DNA of 64,000 nucleotides from assembly GCA_002348705.1 (NCBI GenBank), contig DEAU01000028.1:72586-136585 (forward strand). The letters run 5' to 3'. Position 1 is the first letter of the stretch. Every line of letters starts with the position of its first letter. Positions 35,774-44,325 of this stretch are shown piece after piece. The notes beneath the pieces are model-generated. The model made no database searches. It had not been told where the DNA came from and saw only the letters and a list, made by a program, of their open reading frames with translations. The stretch is from Candidatus Neomicrothrix sp. UBA2974 (GTDB lineage Bacteria; Actinomycetota; Acidimicrobiia; Acidimicrobiales; MedAcidi-G1). The translations under genes were made by a program, and so were the position numbers.

Positions 35774-36595
35774 TCAGTCGTCGGCAAGCGAGGTAGGGAG
35801 CGATAGGCGGGTCATCCGGCCACCGTCCACGGTGACAACCTGACCAGTTACGAATCCCGCGTCCGTGGTGGATAGCCAAAGCACGGTAGCTGCCACGTCG
35901 GTTGGATCGCCGATGCGACCCACCGGGTGTAGCGAGGCCAGTTCGGTGATCGCCTGATCACGGTTCGGGTGTTTGTCTATGTAGCCACGGTTCAGGTCGG
36001 AGTCGATCCAGCCCGGTGCCACAGCGTTACAACGAATCCCCTTTGGTCCGAGGTCAACGGCCAGTGCTCTGGTGAGACCGTGGAGCCCAGCCTTGGACGC
36101 TGCGTACGAGGCGTGTAGGGCGTTGGCTCCCAGACCCTCGATGGAACCGATGTTGATGATGGACGGATCATCTCGGCCCTCCATAAGCGGCAGCAGGTGC
36201 TTGGTCATTAGAAATGGGCCTCGCAGGTTGACCGCCATGGTCCGGTCCCAATCGGAAACCGTCTCGTCGACGATCGACTGGGTGCTCATGATCCCAGCAT
36301 TGTTGACCAGCACGTCTACGCCTCCGTGCTGGGTCCCTACCGTCTCAGCGAACTTCCATACCGAGTCCTCGTCGGCGATGTCCAAGTGCACCCACTTGGC
36401 GTAACCGTGCATTTTTAGGTCAGTGTGCGTGTCCCCGGGGTGGGCCAAGTCGCCGATGATCACGGTTGCGCCCTCGGCGGCAAACCGGTTCACGATGGCT
36501 TGGCCGATGCCTCTGGCGCCGCCGGTTACGACAATGATCCGGCCTTCTGCTCGGCCGTTGGCAGAATCTCTGGATCTGGTTACTGGTCGGTTCAT
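35774..36595 (-). CDS. SDR family oxidoreductase (operon distal)
   Basis: This 273-residue classical SDR has TGGARGIGQA near residue 25, VNNAGIMSTQ near residue 97, the Ser in INIGSIEGLG, YAASKAGLHGL and a C-terminal TVDGGRM. It is the last gene of a minus-strand operon beginning at the MttB-family gene and overlaps the upstream SDR stop by 4 nt. The N-terminal 15 residues are Arg-rich and variable. It probably oxidises an alcohol intermediate of the operon's pathway. Confidence 0.88.
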   Translation of the reverse strand: MNRPVTRSRDSANGRAEGRIIVVTGGARGIGQAIVNRFAAEGATVIIGDLAHPGDTHTDLKMHGYAKWVHLDIADEDSVWKFAETVGTQHGGVDVLVNNAGIMSTQSIVDETVSDWDRTMAVNLRGPFLMTKHLLPLMEGRDDPSIINIGSIEGLGANALHASYAASKAGLHGLTRALAVDLGPKGIRCNAVAPGWIDSDLNRGYIDKHPNRDQAITELASLHPVGRIGDPTDVAATVLWLSTTDAGFVTGQVVTVDGGRMTRLSLPTSLADD

Positions 36596-37356
36596 TGGGC
36601 CGTGTATCCCCCGTCGACGCTTATGTTGGCGCCGTTGAGATGCCGAGACCGGTCGTCGGCCAGGAAGGACACCACGTGGGCGATCTCCTCGCCAGTGGGA
36701 AGGCGTCCCTCCGGGATATCAGGCAGGTTGATGGCCTGTACCTCTTCGAGCGAGTCGCTGCGTTCGGAGTAAAGCATGTCGGTGTCTACGGCACCGGGAC
36801 AGATGGCATTTATCCGGATTCCCTCTGCGGCGTGGTCCAGCGCCATGGCCCGGGTCATGTTGGAGACCGCCCCTTTTGAAGCGCAGTAGGCCACCAGACC
36901 AGCGTTGCCGACCAGACCGCATGTGGAACTTATATTGACGATCACACCGCCACCGGCAGCCCTTAAGGCGGGTACTGAAGCTCGGCTAGTCCAGAACACT
37001 CCGTCCACGTTGGTCGACATGACCCTGCGCCACTCGGCGTCGGTGGTCCCTTCGGCGTCGGCTCTTGTGATGACCCCGGCTGCGTTGACAAGTACGTCGA
37101 GCCGGCCGTGATCAGTCACGGCTTTGGTTACTGCGGATGCTCCGTAGGTCGGGTCGCTTACGTCGCCAAGAGCGGTCGATGCGATCCCGCCCGTGGCAGT
37201 GATCTCATTGACCAATGCAGCCGCTCGGCTCTCGTTGCGGCCGCCGACGACCACTGTAAAGCCTTCGATGGATAGGCGCAGAGCGCACGCCCGGCCGATG
37301 CCCGATGTTGCCCCGGTCACTAGGGCGACTCGGGCCGGTTCGTTCTCCTCGCTCAT
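36592..37356 (-). CDS. SDR family oxidoreductase
   Basis: This 254-residue SDR has TGATSGIGRA near residue 14, VNAAGVITRA near residue 90, the Ser in VNISSTCGLVG, YCASKGAVSNM and SVDGGYTAQ at the C-terminus. I chose the ATG at 37356 (MSEENEPARVAL) because AGGAGGGAG lies just upstream. Longer in-frame extensions have no support. It lies 28 nt after the DAO gene and overlaps the next SDR by 4 nt. Confidence 0.88.
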   Translation of the reverse strand: MSEENEPARVALVTGATSGIGRACALRLSIEGFTVVVGGRNESRAAALVNEITATGGIASTALGDVSDPTYGASAVTKAVTDHGRLDVLVNAAGVITRADAEGTTDAEWRRVMSTNVDGVFWTSRASVPALRAAGGGVIVNISSTCGLVGNAGLVAYCASKGAVSNMTRAMALDHAAEGIRINAICPGAVDTDMLYSERSDSLEEVQAINLPDIPEGRLPTGEEIAHVVSFLADDRSRHLNGANISVDGGYTAQ

Positions 37357-37384
37357 CGGCTCCCTCCTCATGGGTGGCCATTGT

Positions 37385-38704
37385 TCACATCTCGCGTCCT
37401 GACCGAAGCCGCAAACGTTGGGCATAAAGGTCGACACCCCACCCAAGGATCGGATCTGGAGCGTTCCGATTAGGTCGACCACGACCGATCATGGCCTCCA
37501 GCAATCCAGAGTCCATTCCGCACATCATCTCGGCAATCAGTTTCCCGCAGATAGTCCCGCGGCTGAGGCCGGTCCCGTTATGGACGCAAGCGGCGTAGAC
37601 CCCATCCTTCAGCTTGCCGAATACTGGTTCGCCGTTTCGGGCCATGCTCAGAGGTCCGCCCCACGTGTATTCGAAAGAAACGTGGGTCAATGTCGGGAAG
37701 CGGGCCTCAAAGGCCCGGCGGTGCGAGCGGCCAGCGCGATCACGTTTTCTCCCGCCGGCCAGTGAGTGGCGGCTGTAGGAGTAGACGTTCCGCACCAGGA
37801 TCCGATCGTCGGGCAGACGACGCACCGTGGTCCCCGATGGCGCAGAGGGGATCACCCCCCAGGTGAGTGGTCCACCGATAGTGGCGGCCTCGTCGTCAGT
37901 CAGTTGTCGGGTCATCGAGCCCCAGGTGATGACCGGGATCAGGTGGCGGCGGTAGTACCCGAAGCCAGTCAGGTAGCCATTGTTTGCTAGTAGAACCTCT
38001 GGGGTGCGCACAGTGCCTTCGTCGGTCCACAGTTCGTGGGGTGGTCCAGCGTCCATCCATGTCACGGGTGACTCCTCGTGGACTGCCACATTGGCGGGCA
38101 TATTCCCTGCAAGGCCGCGACACAACGCCGCAGGTTGCATCAGCGCAGTGCCAGGTGTATGGACTCCGCGCCGGTAGTAGTTGATACCGAGACGATCGGC
38201 CATTGCGTCATTGTCCAAGACCTCGTAGGGCTCGTCGATTCGATCCAGGGTCTTGGCAAAGTGCTTCAGATCGGCGACTCCTCGGACAGTGCACGCCGCA
38301 TGAGTCTTGCCTGACCACGACCAGTCGCAGTTAATGTTGTGGGTGCTGACCGCTTCCTCAAGGTAGGCAAGCCCAGACCGGTTTAGTTCAATTTGCTGTC
38401 GCTCGAACTCCTCGGTGCTAGCGAATCCCTCAGACCGGACGTTGTGGGCGTGGTCAATAGCGAAACCTGAAGATCGTCCCGCAGCACCGTTGCCTATACG
38501 GCCAGCTTCTACTAGCCGGATCTGGGCGTCAGGTCGAAGTTCGCCGAGCCTTCGGGCGGCGGCCAGGCCGGTGAAGCCGGCGCCCACCACTACTACATCG
38601 GCCTCCACTGTGCCTGATAGCGGCGCGGCGAGCGGCTCCTCAGGGAGGAGTTCATACCAACCGTTGTCACGGTGGGCGGAAGGCAGCAGCGTGATGGCAC
38701 CCAC
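37385..38704 (-). CDS. DAO-family FAD-dependent amine oxidoreductase (PuuB-like)
   Basis: This protein has 439 residues from a GTG at 38704, which removes a 47-nt overlap with the ALDH gene (an ATG at 38755 is the alternative). The FAD motif is VVVVGAGFTGLAAARRL near residue 37, with YTWGGPLSMARNGEPVFG near residue 348 and HNGTGLSRGTICGKLIAE near residue 376. The pattern resembles gamma-glutamylputrescine oxidase and related secondary-amine or D-amino-acid oxidases that release an aldehyde or imine. The ALDH and DapA-like genes upstream would process such products. Confidence 0.86.
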   Translation of the reverse strand: MGAITLLPSAHRDNGWYELLPEEPLAAPLSGTVEADVVVVGAGFTGLAAARRLGELRPDAQIRLVEAGRIGNGAAGRSSGFAIDHAHNVRSEGFASTEEFERQQIELNRSGLAYLEEAVSTHNINCDWSWSGKTHAACTVRGVADLKHFAKTLDRIDEPYEVLDNDAMADRLGINYYRRGVHTPGTALMQPAALCRGLAGNMPANVAVHEESPVTWMDAGPPHELWTDEGTVRTPEVLLANNGYLTGFGYYRRHLIPVITWGSMTRQLTDDEAATIGGPLTWGVIPSAPSGTTVRRLPDDRILVRNVYSYSRHSLAGGRKRDRAGRSHRRAFEARFPTLTHVSFEYTWGGPLSMARNGEPVFGKLKDGVYAACVHNGTGLSRGTICGKLIAEMMCGMDSGLLEAMIGRGRPNRNAPDPILGWGVDLYAQRLRLRSGREM

Positions 38705-38708
38705 AGGA

Positions 38709-40205
38709 CTATGACAAGTCCATCCAGATCGTCTTGAGTTCTGTGTACTGCTCATGGGCAGCGATGGACTTATCTCGGCCTCCGAAGCCCGACTGCTTGA
38801 AGCCGCCGAACGGAGTGGTGATGTCGCCCTCGCCGTAGCAGTTCACAGCTACCGTCCCAGCGCGCATGGCCCTGGTGGCCAGATGAGCGGTGCGCAGGTC
38901 AGTGGTGTGGATAGTGCCAGCTAGGCCGTAGTCGGTGTCGTTGGCCAGACGGATCGCCTCCTCGGGCGCGTCGAAGACGGTCACGGCCAGAACCGGTCCG
39001 AATACCTCTTCGCGAGCGAGTCGGCTGGACGGGTCAACATTGGTGAATACGGTGGGTTCCACGAACCAGCCGCCACTCTCTTCGCGAACCCGGTGGCCGC
39101 CGATGGCGCATGTCGAACCGGCCTCGTGCGCGTCGGCGATGTGGCCCATTACCTTGCCGAGATGCTCCTCCTCAATCATGGCCCCCATAGTCGTTTCGGG
39201 AACTAGGGGATCGCCGACTACCCAGTCACGGCTTCGCTCAGCGATCCGCTGCATCAACTCTTCTTCTATCGAGCGCTGGACGAGCAAGCGGGAGTTAGCA
39301 CTGCAGTTCTGGCCGCCGTTCCAGAAGATGCCCTCGCAGATTCCGCTAGCCGCTGCGTCCAAGTCGTCGGCGTCGGCCATAACAATGACCGGGCTCTTAC
39401 CGCCACACTCCAGAAGGACCTCCTTGAGATTGGAGTCAGCGGAGTATCGCAAGAAGTGGCGGCCCACTTCGGTCGAGCCGGTGAAGGCCACGCAGTCCAC
39501 GTCGTCGTGCAGGCCGATGGCCGCACCAGCCGTAGGGCCAAAGCCAGGGACCACATTGAAAACACCATCTGGGATGCCAGCCTCAATGGCGAGTTCGGCG
39601 ATCCGGATGGTCGACATTGAGGTCTGTTCGGCCGGCTTGACCACGCAGGTGTTGCCGGCAGCCAGGATCGGTCCCAGCTTCCAGCCGGCCATCATTAGTG
39701 GGTAGTTCCATGGCAGCACCGCTCCCACCACGCCTATCGGTTCGCGCACCACCATTCCCACTTTGCCGGGGCCTGAAGGGGAGAGTTGGTCGTAGAGCTT
39801 GTCGGCCGCCTCGGCGTGCCAACGCAGGGTGGCCACTAGATCAGGTATGTCGATGCTGGAGCAATCGCTGATCGGCTTGCCCGCTTCGAGGGTTTCGATG
39901 ACGGCCAACTCGTCGGTGTGGGCTTCTACCAAGGAGGCGAATCGGAGGATGAGTTGTTTGCGCTCGGTTGGAGCCATTCCGCTCCACGGACCCTCCTCAA
40001 ACGCGGCCCGGGCCGCCGCAACAGCCCGGTCGACGTCTTCGGCGTCGCATTCAGCCACCTGAGCCAATTCGGAGCCGGTGGCTGGGTTGAAGGTGGCGAA
40101 CGTTTGGCCGGAGGCCGCGTCGATGCTGCGGCCGCCGATGACGGCTCGAGTTGGGGGCTGGATGGAGGCGGCAAGGGCCACCGGGTCGGCTAGGTCGATT
40201 GTCAT
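38709..40205 (-). CDS. NAD(P)-dependent aldehyde dehydrogenase
   Basis: This 498-residue ALDH superfamily enzyme has GAVLPWNYPLMMAGWKLGP near residue 160, FTGSTEVGRHF near residue 240, the catalytic Glu in LECGGKSPVIV near residue 265, the catalytic Cys in NGGQNCSANSRLLV near residue 299 and the C-terminal PFGGFKQSGFGG. It resembles betaine-aldehyde and 4-aminobutyraldehyde-type dehydrogenases (PuuC/BetB). Its start overlaps the DapA-like gene's stop by 4 nt. Likely substrates are an omega-amino aldehyde or 2-oxoglutarate semialdehyde. Confidence 0.92.
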   Translation of the reverse strand: MTIDLADPVALAASIQPPTRAVIGGRSIDAASGQTFATFNPATGSELAQVAECDAEDVDRAVAAARAAFEEGPWSGMAPTERKQLILRFASLVEAHTDELAVIETLEAGKPISDCSSIDIPDLVATLRWHAEAADKLYDQLSPSGPGKVGMVVREPIGVVGAVLPWNYPLMMAGWKLGPILAAGNTCVVKPAEQTSMSTIRIAELAIEAGIPDGVFNVVPGFGPTAGAAIGLHDDVDCVAFTGSTEVGRHFLRYSADSNLKEVLLECGGKSPVIVMADADDLDAAASGICEGIFWNGGQNCSANSRLLVQRSIEEELMQRIAERSRDWVVGDPLVPETTMGAMIEEEHLGKVMGHIADAHEAGSTCAIGGHRVREESGGWFVEPTVFTNVDPSSRLAREEVFGPVLAVTVFDAPEEAIRLANDTDYGLAGTIHTTDLRTAHLATRAMRAGTVAVNCYGEGDITTPFGGFKQSGFGGRDKSIAAHEQYTELKTIWMDLS

Positions 40206-41233
40206 TGAGCGGCCTCCTCGGCATGGGGTCGGCCTACGCCGGCCCTATCGGTCATGCGGACCAGCCAGTCCCGTTCGTCATCCCATTCGCGAAAGACGAG
40301 GCGGTCGCGGTCGACCCGATTGGTGGGCAAGATGGAAAGTGCCGCCTGCAGAGCGACGCGGCCTTGGTGGGTCATGGGTAGGACGGGGCGTCGGCACGGT
40401 CCGACCTGGCGGCCGACCATGTTGGTAGCCGTCTTGACGGCCGAGTTGTATTCAGCGCCGTGCGGGTTGTCCCAGAAGTAGAGGTTGGCGGGCAGCATTC
40501 GCCGCCACAAAGCGATTGCATCGGCGTGGCGGCCCGAGGTCACGTGGTCCCATAGGGACACGCACTCATGGGGCATGACGTTTGCCGCGCCCCAGATCCA
40601 ACCTGTGGCACCTGACATCAGGGCGTAGGGGGCGAGCGGGTCGGCGCCTGACAGGATATTTCCGCCGATTCCTATCAATTGTTGGAGGCGGATTAGGTCG
40701 CCGGTGGAGTCCTTGATGTAGTCCACGTTCTCCATGGCGATGAGCTTCCGATAGATGTCCGGGGTGATGTCGAAACCACTATTGACCGGAATGTTGTAGA
40801 GAATGATTGGCAGGTCGATTGCTCGAGCCAACTTCTCGTAGTGGTATAGCACGCCTCGTTCGAACGGACCCTCGAAGTAGGGCGGCAGCACCATCACGGC
40901 ACTAGCGCCGAGGTCGGCGGCGGCCCGGGAGTTCTGGATTGCGTCGACGGTGGTGATGGCTGACGTTTGGCAGATGACGGGAATTCGACCAGCTACTTGG
41001 TCGACGCCAATTCGAAAGATCTGCTCCTTCTCCTCTGCCGATAGGAAGGCGAACTCACCGGTTCCTGCGGCTAGCACGAGGCCATGCACACCGGCGTCGA
41101 CCAGCGACTCGATGTGGTTCCGGAGGCGCCCCTCGTCCAGTACCTCACCGCTGTCGTCAAACGGAGTGCTCATGGCGGCACATACGCCGTGGATTAAGGG
41201 CAGGTTGTGGCCAGAGCTGTTGGCTGTGCTCAT
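40202..41233 (-). CDS. Dihydrodipicolinate synthase (DapA/NAL) family protein
   Basis: This 343-residue class I aldolase-fold protein has AAGTGEFAFLSAEEK near residue 55, LPPYFEG near residue 115, the conserved Tyr in ILYNIPVNSGFD near residue 144 and the Schiff-base Lys in VDYIKDSTGD near residue 175. A 45-residue C-terminal extension exceeds typical DapA length. Catabolic members include hydroxyproline-pathway deaminases and sugar-acid dehydratases. It has a strong GAGGAGG ribosome site, lies 64 nt after the MttB gene and is coupled to the ALDH gene, so it is not lysine biosynthesis. Confidence 0.85.
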   Translation of the reverse strand: MSTANSSGHNLPLIHGVCAAMSTPFDDSGEVLDEGRLRNHIESLVDAGVHGLVLAAGTGEFAFLSAEEKEQIFRIGVDQVAGRIPVICQTSAITTVDAIQNSRAAADLGASAVMVLPPYFEGPFERGVLYHYEKLARAIDLPIILYNIPVNSGFDITPDIYRKLIAMENVDYIKDSTGDLIRLQQLIGIGGNILSGADPLAPYALMSGATGWIWGAANVMPHECVSLWDHVTSGRHADAIALWRRMLPANLYFWDNPHGAEYNSAVKTATNMVGRQVGPCRRPVLPMTHQGRVALQAALSILPTNRVDRDRLVFREWDDERDWLVRMTDRAGVGRPHAEEAAQ

Positions 41234-41297
41234 GGTGAAGGCCTCCTCGGGGACAGGTCAAACGGGAATCGGGTATTCGGCTCTAATAGGCCTTGGT

Positions 41298-42863
41298 TCA
41301 GGTGACAGTGTCAGGCAGTTCTAGTTCGCGGCGCGCAATGAACTCGTCGAGTTCCGTCCGCACGTCGTCAGGCAACCGTGGTTCCTCATACGTCTCGAGT
41401 AGCTCTAGGCACTTGGAGGTTGCTCGTTCCTCGGCGGACATGGCTCCATCGGCGAGCCATTGCTCGTAGTTGTCGCTGTTCATCATCTCGGGCATCGAGA
41501 AGGCAGTTTGGAAGTTGGCCAGAGTGTGGGGAGTACCCAAGTGATGGCCGCCCGGCGGGACCTGACGGATGGTGTCGAGTACCTCATCAAGGCCTTCGAA
41601 CGATACGCCGCCACCTAGGCGGTACATCATCTCCAGTTGCTCGCTGTCGAGGACCCACTTGGCGTAGCTCTGGCACATGGCGCTCTCTAGGTAGCCGGTG
41701 GTCGAAAGCACGAAGTTCGTGCCGGCCATGAGCACCCCATACATGTTACGGGCTGCTTCGTAGCCGGCTTGGGCGTCGACCAGTTTGGAGCTGGTGCACG
41801 ATCCACTGCAGCGTGATGGCAGCCCGTAGTGGCGGGCCATCTGAGCGGTCAGCAGGTTCATATGGCAGATCTCCGGCGTGCCGGCCTGCGGTGCACCAGT
41901 CCTCATCGATACGGTGGATACCCACTGGCCGTAGAGGGCGGGGGCGCCGGTTCTGACTAACTGCGAGAAGGCAACGCCGGTCAGAGCCTCAATGTTGACT
42001 TGGATGACGGCTCCCACCGTCGACGCCGGGGTGGACGCCCCACCGAGCACGAATGGGCTGAAAAGAGTGGCTTGATTGGCTGCAGCGAACACCCGGACGC
42101 TGTCCAACATGGTCTTGTCCCACACCAGAGGCGTATTGCCGTTGGCTAGGCATGTCATAACCGTGGTGTCGCGGACATGGTCTTGGCCGAAGACAATCCC
42201 TGCCATGTGGAGGCTGTCGATGGCTCGTTCCATTGAAGTAACGGCACCCATGAATGGCTTTGACGACAGGCTGAGCAGGGCGTCCATCATGTGTAGGTGT
42301 CGCTTGGGGACGGGCACATCCATCGGTTCGCACACCACGCCGCCCGACATGTGTAAGGCCGGAGAGAGGTGGTTAAGCCGGGTGAAGTTGCGGAAGTCCT
42401 CCAGACTCGCCGGTCGCCGGACGCCGTCCAGTCCCAACACGTACGGGGCGCCGTAGGACGGAGTGAAGATCGTCTTCCCATCGCCGACCGTCACTGTGTG
42501 GGCCGGGTCACGGGCTTCCATGGTGTACGACGACGGTGCGGTGCCGATCAGACTCATCAGGTGCTCGCGGTCGATTCGAACCCGGACACCATCGACTCGG
42601 GCACCACTCCCGCGCCATAGTGCTAGGGCGTCGTCACAGCGGAACTCGATGCCCACCTCCTCGATGATTGTCATGGAGGCGTCGTGGACAGATTGGACCT
42701 GTTCGGTGGTCAGAAGGTCAACCCAGGGGATGTTGCGTTCCAACTCGGGCAGCCAGCGTGCCACGGTGCGTTTGCGGGCCGTCATGCGGGCGTCTCGGCC
42801 GCGGCGACTCTTCCCGAGCTCAGGCTCGGTGGCGGTATTTTCGGGATCGACGGCGCCAGTCAT
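41298..42863 (-). CDS. Trimethylamine methyltransferase MttB-family protein (non-pyrrolysine), copy 2
   Basis: This 521-residue paralogue of the gene at 11161-12702 has the same landmarks: EVGIEFRCDDALAL, SGGVVCEPMDVPVPKRH and KPFMGAVTSMERAIDS. No internal TAG exists, so no pyrrolysine. Related enzymes demethylate quaternary amines (glycine betaine, proline betaine, carnitine) using a corrinoid protein, which is not encoded here. Its ATG overlaps the stop of a 41-codon ORF (ATGA). It heads a seven-gene catabolic operon running to 35774. Confidence 0.9.
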   Translation of the reverse strand: MTGAVDPENTATEPELGKSRRGRDARMTARKRTVARWLPELERNIPWVDLLTTEQVQSVHDASMTIIEEVGIEFRCDDALALWRGSGARVDGVRVRIDREHLMSLIGTAPSSYTMEARDPAHTVTVGDGKTIFTPSYGAPYVLGLDGVRRPASLEDFRNFTRLNHLSPALHMSGGVVCEPMDVPVPKRHLHMMDALLSLSSKPFMGAVTSMERAIDSLHMAGIVFGQDHVRDTTVMTCLANGNTPLVWDKTMLDSVRVFAAANQATLFSPFVLGGASTPASTVGAVIQVNIEALTGVAFSQLVRTGAPALYGQWVSTVSMRTGAPQAGTPEICHMNLLTAQMARHYGLPSRCSGSCTSSKLVDAQAGYEAARNMYGVLMAGTNFVLSTTGYLESAMCQSYAKWVLDSEQLEMMYRLGGGVSFEGLDEVLDTIRQVPPGGHHLGTPHTLANFQTAFSMPEMMNSDNYEQWLADGAMSAEERATSKCLELLETYEEPRLPDDVRTELDEFIARRELELPDTVT

Positions 42864-42985
42864 GCGCGGACTTTGCTGATGCTCAGAGCGCTGTGTAGTC
42901 CGACTAGTAGGGCGGTGGTCGGGGTGAAGTCCTGCTTGTCCATCACGGTGTGGGCTGCCTGCAGCGATTCGACGTCGAGACGCAT
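42860..42985 (-). CDS. Small ORF translationally coupled to MttB copy 2
   Basis: A 41-residue frame runs from ATG (42983-42985) to TGA (42860-42862). The stop overlaps the start of the MttB-family gene as ATGA. The peptide begins MRLDVESLQAAHTVMDKQ and ends HSALSISKVRA, is amphipathic and has about 75% G/C at third positions, like real genes here. No ribosome site is obvious. It may be a coupling leader or a small partner protein. I recognise no family. Confidence 0.5.
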   Translation of the reverse strand: MRLDVESLQAAHTVMDKQDFTPTTALLVGLHSALSISKVRA

Positions 42986-43109
42986 CGATGCAGGATGATG
43001 ACTCGTCACGATTCTGTCAAGAAATATCAGAAATGCTCCTGGTTAGGTATTCGCCTCATTACAGCGGACGTCGTTGCCGGCGGGAGGTGTCGGTGCGAGA
43101 CTCCCGCCC

Positions 43110-44300
43110 GTGACCGGCAGCCCCGATCGATCCTCCGGTGCCCTCTCACACCTGCGGATCGCGGACTTCAGCAGGGTATTGGCCGGCCCCATCGCCACGA
43201 TGATCCTGGGCGACCTCGGAGCCGACGTGGTCAAGGTCGAGAAACCCGGCCTAGGCGACGACACGCGTAGCTGGGGTCCACCGTGGTGGGGAGAAGGCGA
43301 AGATGCGACCAGCACCTACTACCTCGGGCTAAACCGCAACAAGCGCAGCATCGCCCTAGACCTCAGTGATCCCGACGACCAGGAGTTGGCCCGACAGATC
43401 GCGCTAGGCGCCGATGTGGTGGTAGATAATTTCCGGGTCGGCACCATGGCCCGGTATGGCCTTGACCGTGAGTCGCTGGCAAGCGAGGCGCCGAGGATCA
43501 TCACCTGCTCTATCACTGGCTTTGGTAGCGAGGGTGAGGGTGCCACGCTGGCTGGGTATGACTTTTTGGTCCAGGCCATGAGCGGGGTGATGGCAATCAC
43601 TGGTGGTCCCGACGGCGAACCGACAAAGGTCGGCTCGGCCATGGTCGACAATCTGACTGGCCTCTACGCGGCTATCGCCATCCTTGCTGCTGTGGAGGAG
43701 CGGCGAGAGAGTGGGGTGGGACAGCACGTGGAGGTCTCCCTCATGGCATCGGCACTGGTTGGTCTACTCAACGTGGGGTCGGGACACGTGTTGGCCGACA
43801 CTGACCCCGGTCGTCAGGGCAACCGCCACCCGTCGATCGCTCCTTACCAGCCGTATCGCACTGGTGATGGGGTATTGGCCATTGCTGCGGCCAGTCCTGC
43901 TCTGTGGGAGAAGCTCTGTGCGGCGCTCGGCCGGCAGGACTGGCGGACTGACGGGCGGTTCGCTGACAACGCAGCGCGGATGGCCCATGTTGATGAACTG
44001 GAGGCCGAGATCGAAGAGGTCTTGGCTGGCGACACCACAGAGGTCTGGCTGTTCAGACTCCGGGCCGCCGGCATCCCGGTCGGTCCCATCAATACTGTCC
44101 GTCAGGCGTTTTGGGACGCCGAGGCGCTGGGGCTTGAACCGGTTGACGTGTTGGACGACGGTGGTTCCACCGGAGGGCGAACGGAGCCGTTCCGGTCAGT
44201 GCGCTCGCCCATCCGCATGTCGGCCACGCCACCTTCCGTGCGCCTCCGTCCCCCGACCAATGATCAGCACGGCAGGGAGATCAGGGCCCATCTGGAGTAG
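43110..44300 (+). CDS. Family III CoA-transferase (CaiB/BaiF/formyl-CoA transferase type)
   Basis: This protein has 396 residues from a GTG at 43110 (a TTG at 43074 is possible). Family III hallmarks are ADFSRVLAGPIATMILGDLGADVVKVEKPG near the N-terminus, YLGLNRNKRSIALDL near residue 72, the catalytic Asp region, GYDFLVQAMSGVMAITG near residue 148 and RHPSIAPYQPYRTGDG near residue 240. It moves CoA between a carboxylic acid and an acyl-CoA donor. It converges on the alkylsulfatase gene. The acid substrate is unknown. Carnitine, oxalate and bile-acid-like substrates are known for the family. Confidence 0.9.
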   Translation: MTGSPDRSSGALSHLRIADFSRVLAGPIATMILGDLGADVVKVEKPGLGDDTRSWGPPWWGEGEDATSTYYLGLNRNKRSIALDLSDPDDQELARQIALGADVVVDNFRVGTMARYGLDRESLASEAPRIITCSITGFGSEGEGATLAGYDFLVQAMSGVMAITGGPDGEPTKVGSAMVDNLTGLYAAIAILAAVEERRESGVGQHVEVSLMASALVGLLNVGSGHVLADTDPGRQGNRHPSIAPYQPYRTGDGVLAIAAASPALWEKLCAALGRQDWRTDGRFADNAARMAHVDELEAEIEEVLAGDTTEVWLFRLRAAGIPVGPINTVRQAFWDAEALGLEPVDVLDDGGSTGGRTEPFRSVRSPIRMSATPPSVRLRPPTNDQHGREIRAHLE

Positions 44301-44325
44301 CGGAATCCCTAGGCTGGTCGAGACC

